DNA of 64,000 nucleotides from Impatiens glandulifera (GCF_907164915.1 NC_061863.1:67075364-67139363), one strand, 5' to 3'; positions 1-15,260 are shown, counted from the stretch's first letter. Translations and numbers: made by a program. Notes: generated from the letters alone by a model not told the origin.

Positions 1-15
1 CATGGTACCAAGATT

Positions 16-1287
16 GTGTTGATGCCAAATCAGCCCAAGAAGGGTGCTGCCCCCACTCATCATGCGTCCCCCCCTGCCACCTTGTTGTCTCGGGGTCCTT
101 TTCAGACCGCCATGGTCGAATCAGGCATGGTGTTTGCTCTATTTTGTTCGCTGATTATCTGCGGTGCTAGTTCTGAGGTGCCTATTCCAGTGCAGCCGCT
201 GTTACAGGAGTTTGCAGATGTTTTTCCTGAGAATCTGCCTTGTGCCTTGCCTCCTTTGCGTGATATCCAGCATCACATTGACTTGGTTCCAGGTGCTGCC
301 CTACCCAACCGTCCTCATTACCGCATGAGTCCCAAAGAACATGAAGAGTTGCGTAGACAGGTGGAGGACTTGCTGGCTAAGGGACACATTCGAGAGAGCC
401 TTAGTCCCTGTGCTGTCCCGGCCCTTCTTTCCCCAAAAAAGGATGGGTCTTGGCGTATGTGCATTGATAGTCGTGCTATCAACAAGATTACAGTGCGTTA
501 TCGGTTTCCTATTCCCCGGTTAGATGACTTGTTGGATCAGTTGGGTGGTGCTTCTGTGTTTAGCAAACTGGATCTCAAGAGTGGATACCATCAGATTCGT
601 ATTCGCATGGGTGATGAGTGGAAGACTGCCTTTAAGACTCGTGAGGGCTTATATGAGTGGCTGGTTATGCCGTGTGGTCTGTCGAATGCTCCTAGCACCT
701 TTATGCGTATGATGAACCAGGCTCTTCGCCCTTTCATTGGGAAGTTTGCTCACAATCATGCTGTTAATCGCTCCACTGGTTTCAGTCCTTTCCATGTGAT
801 TTACGGGCTGTCTCCGCGTGCTCCTCTTGATTTGTTAGCGCTGCCCAGCAAGGTGCGTCCTCATTCCACTGCTGCGGATTTTGTTGGTCAGTTGGCTCAG
901 GTTCATCAGACCACTCATGACCGCTTGGTTGCTGCTACTGCCAAGTACAAGGAGAAGGCTGATTCGAGAAGGCGTGCTGTTGATTTTGAAGTTGGTGACT
1001 TTGTGTGGGCTATTCTGACTAAGGATCGTTTTCCAGCTCATGAATATAGCAAGCTTGCTGCTAAGAAGATTGGTCCTGTTGAGATTGTGGAGAAGATCAA
1101 CCCCAATGCTTATCGTTTACGCCTTCCCAGCCATGTGCGTACCTCTGATGTGTTCAATGTGAAGCATCTTGTTCCTTTTGTGGGTGAGTCTTCTTCTGAT
1201 GAGGATGATGCGGTTCCAGATTCGAGGACGAATCTTTTCTACCCTGGGGGGAATGATGCGGTGCGAGTCGAAGAGATTGGAAGATAA
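16..1287 (+). pseudogene. Ty3/gypsy polyprotein remnant: truncated RT joined to integrase C-terminus
   Basis: The frame is open for 423 codons but is not a working polyprotein. Residues about 75-244 are the start of a gypsy reverse transcriptase, with the [16 protein letters not shown] block, the first palm aspartate in [12 protein letters not shown], and [18 protein letters not shown]. The text stops at PFIGKF, just where the YxDD catalytic strand should follow. From about residue 245 it reads as the far C-terminal end of a gypsy integrase ([17 protein letters not shown], then [15 protein letters not shown] and a chromodomain-like tail ending [11 protein letters not shown]). The rest of RT, RNase H and the integrase core are missing. 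The reading frame survives the junction near base 748. The first in-frame ATG is at base 22 and the 5' part lies outside the window. The last codons run into the 3' LTR. Confidence 0.9.
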
Positions 1288-1624
1288 TCTAATTAAGGAA
1301 GGGATTGGAAGATATATTCTAATCAAGGAAAGGATTATAATATATATTCTAATTAAGGAAGAGATTACAAGGGATATTCTAAATTAAGTAGGGATATTCT
1401 TGTTATGGAAGGAATATCCTAAATTAGTGTAATTAAATTGTAATTAGACGTAATTCCTAATTTAATACGTGTAAGTCCTATAAATACCCTGAAGGTATTC
1501 CATTGTAAGGGAGAAGAAGATTATTAATCAGAAAACGAGGTTTCCTCAATATCTATCAATTTCGGTATTCGTAAGAATCAACGAATCTTGATAAAGATTC
1601 ATCCTAGCCACGCACGCTGCATCA
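1254..1624 (+). mobile_element. 3' LTR of the Ty3/gypsy element
   Basis: A polypurine tract (TGGGGGGAA) ends at 1253 and is followed at once by TGATGC. The matching inverted end GCATCA closes at 1624, giving a 371-bp LTR with 6-bp terminal inverted repeats. A TATA box (TATAAATA) lies at 1479-1486 and fits an LTR promoter. The 5' LTR and primer-binding site are outside the window, so the target duplication cannot be checked. Confidence 0.85.
1275..1400 (+). repeat. About 30-bp tandem repeats in the LTR U3 region
   Basis: Four degenerate units follow one another, each built on GATT(G/A)(G/C/T)AAG then ATATTCTAATTAAGGAAG. The two middle units are both exactly 30 bp. Their place upstream of the LTR TATA box is where retroelement enhancer repeats usually sit. 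That function is inferred. Confidence 0.7.
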
Positions 1625-1639
1625 ATATAGAAGATGAAA

Positions 1640-1790
1640 TTTTCAAATGAATAACGTGTCGCAATCTGATTGGCCGAAAAATAATAAAATTTCTCTTTCT
1701 TTTCTCTCACCCTTTATCATTTTTTCAACTAGTGACATATTATTTCCTCCCCAATTCTTTTCTAAATTCCCTCCCATATCATTCATTATA
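1640..1790. mobile_element. Decayed relative of the Mutator-like MITE at 54.4 kb
   Basis: This stretch matches the core and right half of the element at 54398-54598: a GCTGAAAAA/GCCGAAAAA segment, a TTTCTCT-rich run with CTCTCAC, a TTTTCAAC block, AGTGACAT, and then TTCTAAATTCCCTCCC. Its left end seems eroded, and it starts only a few bases after the gypsy LTR ends. Confidence 0.5.
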
Positions 1791-2584
1791 TATATATATA
1801 TATATATAACTTTTTAAATTTAACAATTCAAATTTTAATTATGTATTTAATTATATAAATTGTTTAATAAAATTATCTAAATATTTATATTTAATTATTA
1901 TAAAAATATTATTAATACTAACCTTACCAATCTTATCTTTAAAATTTACTCATTTTTTTAAACACTTTAAGTTTAAGCATGTGTAATGACGGTGGGTGTC
2001 ACGTTAATTCTCATTTATTAAAAAAAAAAAAAAGTTCACTCATTTTTTATTTATTTTTATCAAACTTCTATTTATTTTTAGACAAATATATTCAAATCTC
2101 TTTTTTTTACCATCTTTGATTTTTTCATATGTTTAGGTTACATAAGAGTAATGAATTAAACAAATTTAATTATAATAAATTACTTATTTTTTATATTCAT
2201 ATTAATAAAATATATTATATTAGGTAAAAATCAATAACAAATAAAATTAATATCATATTTACTATTAACTAGAAATTCTTTGACAACAAAAATTTCAGGA
2301 TCCAATATGTAACTGATCCTTATAAAAAAATAAGAGAAAAAAAGGGTTACAAAATTAAAAATACTTTCAATTCTAACATTAATTATAAATTAAGAAATAA
2401 TCTAGGACTTATTTGAAATATAGCTACAAGTTCAAGGGAAGATATGATTAATGAAGTAAATGACACAAAATTATTTATTTGAAGACAAGAAATGTGGGTA
2501 TTAAAAGTGGAAAGTAGTAATTAGCTAGACTCACAAGCAATCCCACTTGTTTAAATCATGATTCTCCAAATTTTGTTTTTTTTC
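1791..2584. other. AT-rich intergenic DNA upstream of the beta-glucosidase
   Basis: It holds a short AT microsatellite (about 1787-1809) and A/T runs. No coding potential or named repeat was recognised. Its right end serves as the promoter region of the next gene. Confidence 0.5.
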
Positions 2585-2593
2585 CTATAAATT
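2585..2593 (+). promoter_or_regulatory. TATA box of the beta-glucosidase gene
   Basis: CTATAAATT lies 64-72 bases upstream of the chosen ATG at 2657, which leaves a plausible 5' leader of about 35-40 bases. No other TATA-like site is as well placed. The transcription start was not observed. Confidence 0.55.
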
Positions 2594-2656
2594 GAATTCC
2601 CATTGAAGAATAAATCCAATAAGATCAATATATCTCTTTCCTCATCCTCTCCGAAA

Positions 2657-5628
<2,972 letters not shown>

Positions 5629-6600
5629 AATAATGTTTTTGGTTTATTACTATTATTTATTATTGGACCATATTGCAAGTTTTTATCAATAAAGAGTATA
5701 TATATATATATTAATATATATCTGCATAATTGAAATACCCTTCTCAATCCATTAGACAATACATTAATATATACTCAAGAAATTAAATTAAATCAAGTCT
5801 ATCTTTATCATGTTTCTTATGCATTTGTCTAAATTCATGTAAAACCTTTTTAATGAAATCGAGATTCTTAACATGAAGTCGAAAAAATGAAATTCTTGCA
5901 ATTCACACAAGATCATAGGTTCAAGAATCACTATTCTACACAATGAAATCAATTTATAATAAGTCAAATTACAGTATTGGATTACGAATAAAAATTGCAA
6001 AAATAAGAAATTTTATCAAAGCATGAATATTAAGTCACAATGATCATATTATATTCCAAAATTAATAAATTTGTTAAAAACTTGACTTTTAATACTATAA
6101 ATATTATTAATACTAATTTTTGATGTAATTTTATTGAACAACTGAATCATCAATTTACGTTAAATCGATTAGATTCATTCAACGTAGTAACTTATCAAGG
6201 TCTCAAATATTATCGTGGTAATAAGATATTAGACTAATTTTTTATAGGGATTAGTTGTTAGGTACAAAGTCTAGTTGAGACACTTAATTAATAAAAAAAT
6301 AAAAAATTGATTAGATTTTTTATTTATAAAAAATCTATTTTTTTTTGAATTTTTACTAAATACAATGGACTATTATAGAATGAAGGAACCTATCAGCTTC
6401 TAATTAGAATTGGTGCAAATCAATCTTATAAAAGTTATGCGATTAAAATGATAAAATTTAAAGATCTTTCGTAGAGTCCAAATTTAACATAAGATTAGGG
6501 ACTAAATTTGAAAATCATATCATATGAATTAGACAGGACAGTATCCGGTTCAGTGGTGTAGAATAAACCGATTTTGTAATCGAACCGTTTCATCGTCTAC
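5629..6600. other. Intergenic DNA between beta-glucosidase and ELM2/SANT gene
   Basis: The beta-glucosidase 3' flank has an AATAAA signal near 5688 and a short TA repeat. The rest is AT-rich with no convincing ORF on either strand. The short minus-strand ORF at 5788-6000 has no recognisable domain. The SANT gene leader probably begins near 6600. Confidence 0.5.
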
Positions 6601-7286
6601 AAAATCAACGGCCCGTATTTTGCAGCCTATCGTCGCCTACGCCATACCCTTTCTCTCAGATCTAGCTTCCATTCTCATCTCAATCCTTAATCAGTTATAA
6701 AATCAAACTATAGATCCGATCGATTCTCATCCCGCTCGTTCTATTCATCCCTTTTTCGACCCTTTCCATCAAACTTTCGTATTCTAGGGTTAGGGTTTCG
6801 ATCTCTTCGATTCACGCTCCTTACTGTCTCTTTTCCTTTCTCGCGCGGACGGGGACGCATATTATTGGGATTCTATCTCGTTTTACCCTTCAATTTCATC
6901 GCAATTTGAAAAAGGTATACCGATCCTATATTGTTTTTAGGGTTTCGTGATATTCGATGATTTGTAATTCTTTTCCTGAAATTGATTGAGGGCTTCTTTA
7001 TATATGCATGTTAATTGTTCTTCTACGGTTTATTCGTTTTTTAATTTGTTGATTTTGGTGTTGGGTTAAGAAACTAGGGTTAGGGTTTGACAAACTGTTA
7101 AATTGCTTCGCATACTCGAATTTCCTGTAGTTTAAAGTTAATATTGGGCTTGTAATCTTGATTTAGGCCTTATAGGTGTCTCAATTGTGTATGAATTGTT
7201 TAGTTTTTGAAATTTATTGAATTTTTTTTATAAATTAATTTATTGATTTAATGTTTGATGCTCATTAAGTGATGCTCCTCTTACAG
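6600..7286 (+). promoter_or_regulatory. 5' leader of the ELM2/SANT gene with telo-box and leader intron
   Basis: A pyrimidine-rich leader contains TAGGGTTAGGGTTT at 6785-6798, a telo-box of the kind common near the starts of plant housekeeping genes. A likely leader intron runs from a donor AAAAG/GTATAC near 6913 to an acceptor CTTACAG ending at 7286, six bases before the ATG. A second telo-box-like TAGGGTTAGGGTTT lies inside the intron near 7076. The exact transcription start is inferred. Confidence 0.6.
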
Positions 7287-7291
7287 TATAG

Positions 7292-8924
7292 ATGGGAACT
7301 AAACGATCTTGTGAGGAGGAGCTTACTGAGTTTTCCTACAAGCAACCAAAGCTTGTTTCATCGTTTGCAGAATCATATCATTCGTCGTTTGCAGAATCAT
7401 ATCCTTGTCGTGTAGCGGCTCATGATGCTGATGTTATAGGTATTATTTGTCTGCCTGTAAAAATTACAGAAGCCCACACAGCCTTTCAAAAAATTTCAAT
7501 CATTTATTGGCCTGTTTCGGTATATGTTTTAGCCACAACTTGATCAAAATGCAGTAAAATCTTAAGAGTTTGTTTTCCTTTTTATAAATTTAAATTTTAA
7601 ATTCAAAAAGACATTTTAGTAATTTAAATCCCAAAATATCCTATCAAACAAGATTTCGATTTCATAACCTTCAAATAGCCCCATATCAAACACGCTCTAA
7701 CTGAAAACTGATCCATGAAAAATCAAATTTGCATCAATCACACTTCTCAAACCCCATGAAATGAAAACAATTTCAAAATTAATTTCTTGCAAATTTTCAA
7801 TGTGATCCTGACAAAATACTAGTTGTCAAATAGACTTATCTGTTCACTTATCATGTCCAGACAACCGATACAATTCTCCAATTCACAAGGAACTGGAGGA
7901 AGATAGTAAATGTACGGTTTCAGATTCTTTTGGAAAACTGTTAGACCCAAACAGCAGTTCCCCCAGTGAGGAAGATTACGGATCTGGATCTGGCGTAACT
8001 ATTTGCTCGTCTCTTTGTCCACCTTATTTCGATCATTACTCTCCAAACGGAGAAGGTCCATCAACATACTCTTGTGATGATGATAAACATTCATCTATTT
8101 TAGATGCACCTCCAAGAAAACACATTCCACTTGGACCAAATCACCAAGCTACACTTCCAGCATGGAATCCTCGGCCATTGATGGGGAATAAAACTGGCAT
8201 TATTGACTTGTCTGTTGATGATGGCTTTAAGGTTGGAGAGGGTAGGAAGGATTGCTACTGTTATGATGCAGGTTCAGTCAGTTGTGTGCAGAAGCACATA
8301 AAAGAAGCTAGCGATAAGTTACTAGAAGTTGTTGGCAGCGAGAAATTTGAGCAGTTAGGTTTCTATGAAATGGGAGAGGAAGTAGCACTGAATTGGACCG
8401 ATGAGGAAGAAGACATTTTTCACGACGTCGTTTATGCTAACCCTGCCTCGCATGATAAGAATTTTTGGAAACATCTATCGATAGCTTTTCCTTACCGAAC
8501 GAAAAAGGAAATCGTGAGCTATTACTTCAATGTGTTCATCCTAAGAAGAAGGGCTGCTCAGAATAGATCCAATAATTTAGGTATTGATAGTGATAGTGAT
8601 GAGTGGCAGGGAATCATTGATGAATACATCGCCATCGATGATAATGATGATGAAGACAACACAAGCATTGGAATTTCAATTGATTGCAAATCTGAGTCTG
8701 TTGCAAAAGATGTGAAGAAGCAACATCATGCGTCTTTAGAAAGTCGGTATAATAATTTTGAAAGCTGGAATGGAAGTGCGGAGGAGAATGGTTATTTACT
8801 AGAGGTGTTCGATGATCCTGTTAGGGTTTGGGAAGATGGAATGAAAGGTGTTGATCTGTTGTTGCCTACATCAAACGTGATGGAGGAGATCTTTGGGGAA
8901 GAATCAAACAGTAAGTCAGTCTAG
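7292..8924 (+). CDS. ELM2 and SANT/MYB-like domain chromatin protein
   Basis: Two exons, 7292-7439 and 7861-8924, join in phase (GTTATAG/AC) to 403 residues. The first exon starts MGTKRSCEEELTEF and has a small internal repeat (SSFAESYHSSFAESY). The ELM2-like core is RKHIPLGPNHQATLPAW at about residues 130-147. The SANT/MYB-like helices follow at about 225-275, with NWTDEEEDIFHDVVYANP, FWKHLSIAFPYRTKKEIVSYY and NVFILRRRA. The C-terminal third is rich in Asp, Glu and Ser. Proteins of this type bind histone deacetylase complexes in the nucleus; the plant relatives I have in mind are At2g03470 and At1g13880. The function in this species is inferred. Without the intron the first exon would stop early at 7543, so splicing is needed. 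Confidence 0.9.
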
Positions 8925-10256
8925 TTTCTAGGTTAGTGAGAGCAAAAACCCTAAAAACAATTTTATTTCTCAATTTGATTTAGATTTAGGGTTCCTCCAT
9001 ATATAAAATGCAGATGCTCTCGCTGCACTATTAGTAATATAGCGTCATCCTCCTCTAACTGCTGCTTACCCTTAAAAATCCTTTAGGGGGTTTGAGTACA
9101 AAGTAGTAGTGTAGATTTACTTACATTTTCTATCTATCCATCTATCTATTAGTAAAAAAAGGGTAGATCTATTTGTTGGATGATTTATATTTAAGCAGGG
9201 TTTTGGTCTTTATAATATTTTTTTTTTATAGTTTTGGAAGATGATGTTTCGCAAAAACTCAATGTAAATTTCTGTTATTATAATAATATAAAATGGATGT
9301 AGATAACCTTTACATTATTCTTTGTATATATAGAATCTGGAAAGTTTGATCATAGTTATTGCTTTATAGACTGGTTTACTTCAAGTTGTTTTAGCATACT
9401 ATATCATGTGTTGTTGTTCATTAGCTTGAGAAAAAGACCATCTTTGATGTTCAAGTTATTTGATCAGTCAGTAGTTGTGATTAGAACCAACAAAACAAAG
9501 AATGTTTGTTCTTGTGTCAGTTAACTTTGATGATGCCTTGCTTATCAGCCAGCCTACCTTACCTTCTTTTGCTTTCTTTTCTCAAGAGAAAAAGACAAAA
9601 AGAAACACAATCAACAACCCATATATACATCATGTGCACAATAACAATCCCAGTAGCATTATGATTACTTTGCCCATTCCAGGAAAAAAAGAGAAAAGGA
9701 TGGATGGAAATGCTTTAACCCATTTTTTTTTTCTTAAATTTTAGTTTTGTGTATGGTGTGTTCAAAACCCATAAAACATAAATTGGAAATTGTTACTTTG
9801 GGGGTAAATTAGGAAGCTCACTGAAAAATACTGGTTAAATGGTGACTTTGGATAAAAAAAAAAGGTTTAAAGCTTGGGACTTTTTAGATTCTTACTGAAA
9901 AACGAATTCTTCAAATTTTACATTTAATTTCTATACTGAATTAGCAGATCCTTAATCACATGAATTGGTTTACTAATTTAGAAATTATGTTTGTATTATT
10001 TCCATATACACAGTGAAATACAATACAATAATAATGAGGAAATCAATTTATTATTAAATGTTGAGATTATGGTTGATTTGATTACTCAAATCTCTTACCC
10101 TTTGACCCTACAAATTCTGATCTTCCGATTTGAAGACCGAAATATACTCCGAAAGAACACGTGTTGCCCCATCCTCTTCTCACCCCTTCCTTATAATCGT
10201 TTTATTTCCATTCCATGCATGATATTCTCCTTCAACTGCAACTCTTGACTCTGAAC
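8925..10256. other. 3' flank and intergenic DNA
   Basis: The first part is the SANT gene 3' flank. The open frames at 9502-9744 and 9991-10248 are low-complexity and lack any domain. The right end is the promoter of the zinc-finger gene. Confidence 0.5.
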
Positions 10257-10657
10257 TCACATACAAACAGAGACTCACATACATACAGAGAGAGAGAAAG
10301 AAAAAAAACAGGGAAATGGTCAGTGTTTCTGTTTTGATGGCTCATCTTCATCTCGATCTTCATCTTCATGGGTATTATTCTCTTGACCGATATTGGCAAC
10401 CTTTTAGTTCAAACCTTTGATTGATCCCTTCTCTCTTTTACGTTTTTTTTTTCTTTTCTAAAACCCATCTGTTTTGAAAACACGAAGCTTTTGATCAAGC
10501 TTCTTGTTTCTTTATTCTTTGCTCTGATCTGGGTTTTGTTCTTACTTTCCTGTTTCATCGTCATTTTCCCTCTTCTCGTTCAAGATCCGAACTTGATTGC
10601 CCAAATGAGTCACTGATCTTGATTTTTTTTAATCGAGCTATCTAGTTTTTCGTATCA
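10257..10657 (+). promoter_or_regulatory. 5' leader of the zinc-finger gene with an upstream ORF
   Basis: The leader is GA-rich near 10285-10315 and then pyrimidine-rich. An ATG at 10317 opens a 22-codon upstream ORF starting MVSVSVLMAHLHLDLHLH, in a leader of about 400 bases. This could lower translation of the main ORF, unless the ATG is spliced out. That role is inferred. Confidence 0.4.
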
Positions 10658-11659
10658 ATGGAGGAAAATCATGAATTTAGATTTGTTTGCAAACTGTGCT
10701 ACAAGAAATACCCTAATGGAAAGTCATTGGGTGTGCACATGAAGTCTCATGTGATGTTAGCAAGTTCAGATGAAAAACCTGCATACCCAAATTCTCCCAA
10801 TAAAGAGAAGAATCCTGGTTATGTATTGAGAGAGAATCCAAAGAGATCTTGGAGGACGGCTCCTCCAATGGCTAATGACCATCATCATCATCATCATCAT
10901 CATGAAGACAAGTTGATGATTTGCAGGCAATGTGGGAAAGGGTTTCCGTCACTTAAAGCTCTTTGTGGTCATATGGCCTGTCATTCTGATCGAGAAAGAG
11001 GATTAAAAGAGAATGATTCTTCTTCTTCGAATACTGATCATACCGAGTCCGATACAGAATCCGACTCTTCAAGGCGCCGCCAGATGATGAGGTATAATAA
11101 GGGAAATATTATTGATAACTGTTCATCTTCTTGTTCGGAGATGATAGATCATGAACAAGAAGAACTGGCTCTGTGTTTGATGATGTTGTCTAGAGAGTCT
11201 GGAAAATGGGTAAACATTACATCATCGTTTGACAGTGATTCCAACAATACAAAGGTACCACCACCACCAAGAGGACAGGGGATTGTTCAGTCGGTGAATT
11301 CTGATTCTGGGTATTTCATGAATGAGACAGAGAAGGTGGAATCGGATGTTTCTAGTGGAGGGTTTTACAAAGTTAAGGCTTCAATGGAGGAAGGGCCAAG
11401 CAAGAAGAATAAGAAGAAGAAAAAGGAAGCTTCTTTAAGTGTGTATAAATCTCGTGGGAAGAAGAAGAAGAAAGGACATGTGTGTCCAATTTGTGATAAG
11501 GTTTACATGTCTGGTCAAGCTTTAGGTGGCCATAAAAGATCCCATTTTCTTGTGAGTTCTGAAGAAAGAAACAATCGTGGTGGATCATTAAGCAAGATCA
11601 AGACGACGACTCGTCGGAACTTTTTTGATCTTAATTTTCCTCCACCCGCCGAGGAATGA
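10658..11659 (+). CDS. C2H2 zinc-finger transcriptional repressor, ZAT type
   Basis: A single exon encodes 333 residues. There are three C2H2 fingers: residues about 9-31 (CKLCYKKYPNGKSLGVHMKSH), 88-110 (CRQCGKGFPSLKALCGHMACH) and 274-296 (CPICDKVYMSGQALGGHKRSH). The second and third carry plant QALGGH-type recognition helices, in one case changed to KALCGH. A basic Lys stretch around residues 247-272 is a likely nuclear signal. The C-terminus has FDLNFPPP, an EAR repression motif (DLN core). An eight-residue histidine run is encoded by CAT repeats near 10880. The layout matches ZAT1/ZAT4/ZAT9-like repressors. Single-exon structure is normal for this family. Targets cannot be told from sequence. 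Confidence 0.92.
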   Translation: MEENHEFRFVCKLCYKKYPNGKSLGVHMKSHVMLASSDEKPAYPNSPNKEKNPGYVLRENPKRSWRTAPPMANDHHHHHHHHEDKLMICRQCGKGFPSLKALCGHMACHSDRERGLKENDSSSSNTDHTESDTESDSSRRRQMMRYNKGNIIDNCSSSCSEMIDHEQEELALCLMMLSRESGKWVNITSSFDSDSNNTKVPPPPRGQGIVQSVNSDSGYFMNETEKVESDVSSGGFYKVKASMEEGPSKKNKKKKKEASLSVYKSRGKKKKKGHVCPICDKVYMSGQALGGHKRSHFLVSSEERNNRGGSLSKIKTTTRRNFFDLNFPPPAEE

Positions 11660-14600
11660 CTGTCTGACTGACTCGAGCAACAACAACAACAAAAAACATG
11701 TCATTTTACTAAAAGGTTTGATTGATGGGTTTGTCTGAATTCTATTAGTTTTTGTTTATTTTTCTATAAGCAATGGTGGGTGGGTACTGATTTCTCATGT
11801 ATCTTCTTGAAGAATCAATGAATCCAATGCTGTCTTTCTTCTTTATTCTAAGCTTAAGGAAGAAGACAACCCACTAGACCTAATTTAAAAATAGCATAGA
11901 AATCTCAGACAATCTGTTTTGAAACAGTAATTAAAGGGATCATTATGATTCACGATCGATGTTTTGCAGTTATTGAGATCCCCGAAGAGGATTTTGATTG
12001 TCTTCATGAAGGGTAGGATGTTTCCTTTTTCTTTCTTTCTTTCTTTGTTTGTGGTTTGATGGGTCCATTGGTACAGTACAAGTACTTGATGATGGAATCA
12101 AACTATAAATATGTGTTTCTTCCAAGTTTCAGCTTCTCGACACAACCAGACACTGCTTCACAATTATTAAGATTTTCAAGGACCATTTTCAAATATATTA
12201 TTAATTTTTCCTAGATCTTATCAAGTAATCGATGCAGTATTCTCTAGATCCTGGTTTTCTAATTTCTTGATATTGAAGTTTGATCTTTGAATGTTTCATG
12301 ATTGGAGATGTTTCATTTCTACTTTTTTTTAAATAGTCCACGAAATAGAGTATAGTTAAAGAACAACTAAAATAAAATGATAATAAAATAAAACAGAATT
12401 CAAATGTTTTAAGAGAACAATGAGATTATCATCGAGTCTTGCATTGTGAATGAATCTTACCGATTGTCGAAAATTGTCGAAAATTCTCCCCTTTACAGCC
12501 AAATAATGCACACAAAAAATAAAAAATAAATAACAGAGATAAAAGTCCAAACCATTCAATTTGGCTGTCTCCGAGCAGGCCTTGAAGTTTGGAATACCTA
12601 GGCTAAAAAATAAATATTATTATTTTTTACTTAACTCTGTTATATTAAAAACATATAATGATATACAATAATTTTGTATTTAAATTAACAAAAAAAGATT
12701 ATATAATTTAATTAATAAAATGGTTTAGCAATACTATTAAGGTTTCAACTTGAAAATATATAAAGCCTTTTTAAATTTTCGGGGGCACCAGGAGGTGGAT
12801 GGTTCTAGGCGACTGCCTAGCTCACCTCACCTTAGACTCTACTCATTGCTAATGGACTTTGACATAATTCATTGAACCCCAGGATTCAAAGATACTTTAA
12901 ATCCCAACCACGGACTGACAATGCAAAAGAAGGTGCGAAACCGACTATTCCTCATACGACATTGATATAACATTTATGCTTAAATCTGTCATCCATGAAC
13001 AGTACTCCACAAAAAAAAAGGACTTGTAATAAGTCCAAATTAAGAAATATTGGTTCACATTGATGATACTATGATTTTTATATATGTCCTACTGATTTTG
13101 TTTTCTTTTGAATAATTTATAACTCTTAATAATTTGTATTGAGTTTTTTTTATGCCTTGACTGTTTAGTTGCCACATTTACAATTAATAAAATGAATTTT
13201 ATCCTTTAAAAAATATATATTACTTAGAACTAAAGAGCAAACGAACTTTTTCTCCAAAAGCAAAAATGAACCTAACAAACTGTTTTTTTTTTACTAAACC
13301 GGGACAACAAAGTGGATTTTTAAAGGAACCACTAAGAATTTGTTGAATATGGGTAGTGGGCCAAATCATAATAGACTTGAGTGCTGATCCAAACTATTCT
13401 ATTTGACAAAATAAATGATCATATATGTCACCATAAAATATAATTCCAAACAAGGTTCAACAAATATTAAAAAGTGGTAAAACTAAAAATTAACCAACCT
13501 TATAAGTAGACTACGTACTTTTACTTACAGACTTAAAATTCTGATCCAGATTCATTCTCAACAATGGTTCAAACCTCCCAAAAAGAATATTAGAGAAAGT
13601 CAACAATCCAAACAAAAAATGGAAAAGACATAAATTTGAATGAATTGACGATGTTTATGATGTTTATTTGTAATTAATACAACAAAAATGGAGGAAAATA
13701 TAGCTGCAGCAATCATGATGATCAGTCACCCTAATTCAAAATGAGAACAATAAATCCACAAATCAATAATAAGGGAATTAAGCATGTTCTCTTTGGTTAA
13801 CAAACAGGAAGAAATATATAAAGACTTACAGTCGACCAAGGAAAGATTTGGAATTGATCTTGAACCAAAGCACCAGATCACAATTAACCCTAGATATCCC
13901 ATGAATCTCATCTGCACATGATGAAAACATGACCTTATTATATTTCAGTCACAATTTCATTTACAAAATAAAAACAATATTTGATCAGTCACAATTTCAA
14001 ATAATTAAAATATCTCATTCAACAAATTAAGAGACTTCTTAACCGGGAGGGGGATCTGTTGTTTCACAACATGAACCCTCTCTTATACCACAAGTCAAAA
14101 AAGAGAGAAATGTGACCTTATTGAAGAGAGGATTTATATGTGTATTTTGAAAAAAAAATTAACTTATGGTAAGGAGATGGTTCATGCTTTCGAACATATC
14201 TTGTCCCTCTTTAACCAGACAAAATATTATATTAATAATTTTGATAGTGTTTTCATTAGGATCAAAGAATCTCAAATATGCTAGCTAGCTCTAGTTTATT
14301 TATACAAATTATTAATGTTGCTTAAGCAAAAATAAATGTAATATTTGTATCGGTAAGTTAGGATTTCGATACAAAATATATTTAAATCCTTATATAATTT
14401 TGGGTCAATTCAGATTTTCTTGAAAATAATCAAGTAGTGGTGGCAAGCAAAGTTAGAAATTTATCCAAAAGAGAAAAGGAGGCATACATGCATGCATTAT
14501 CTACCTAGCTTATATATTTATCATATATAATACAATTAAACATATGAATGGCTAAATACAAAATATGATCAAATTAAAGCATAGTACTTAAATATCGGCA

Positions 14601-15260
14601 ACCAAGATTCTCTGCGTACGGTATATGGTGGGACTCAAAGTAATCAGCCAAATCACAACAAAAATGGGACCACATGAAGAGGGAAAATTAGTCACTTCTA
14701 GATATATATATGCCATTAGTATATATATAGATAAACTTTTTAATTATTTTCCCCCCCTATTCTTCATGTTATATTCTGAATTCTATCTATCAATTCAACT
14801 TAGTGGATGAATTATTCAATGAACAATATTGTTCATATTACATATTACTTGTTCATTTTAAAAGCAAAATATGTATATTAATACTAGCTACTAGCTAGCC
14901 TAGCTAGATCAAATTCTTAACCCAATAAAATCTTAAATAGTATATATATTAAACTAGAATTGAAATGGACTAACAGATGATATATAGATGAATTAACCTT
15001 TTCTCCTGATTTTATTGCTTAACTAAACATCTCATGACTATGGAATTAATAATATTTGAGCAAACCCACCCGAAATTTATCACATTTTTTCCTCTTTCTA
15101 TTCTATATACCATGAAACTTAATTTCCTCTATTTAGTACAAACAAACTTTTAACTTCTAAATAAAAAAGAAGAGAACTTTTTGAAAAATGTAGCTTCGTG
15201 CATAGATATGACAAATACTTAAGCAATATTTAAAGTAGACTCAAACTCAAATAAACATGA
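11660..15260. other. Long intergenic stretch between the zinc-finger gene and WRKY57
   Basis: I find no complete gene in 3.6 kb. Around 12575-12850 lie a CCTAGGCT motif and later TTCTAGGCGACTGCCTAG, which look like the ends of an old CCTAGG-rich repeat. On the minus strand, 13917-13829 could be one signal-peptide-like exon (MRFMGYLGLIVIWCFG) with an AG before it and GT after it, but no partner exon was recognised. The rest is AT-rich with many short A/T runs. Confidence 0.45.

Noticed and set aside
9502..10248. Two ORFs of 80-85 residues upstream of the zinc-finger gene
   Set aside because: No domain, low-complexity composition, and they lie in the promoter or leader.
13726..13917. Minus-strand exon with a signal-peptide-like start (MRFMGYLGLIVIWC)
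   Set aside because: It has an acceptor and a donor, but no upstream or downstream exon of any family could be found in the flanking 3 kb.
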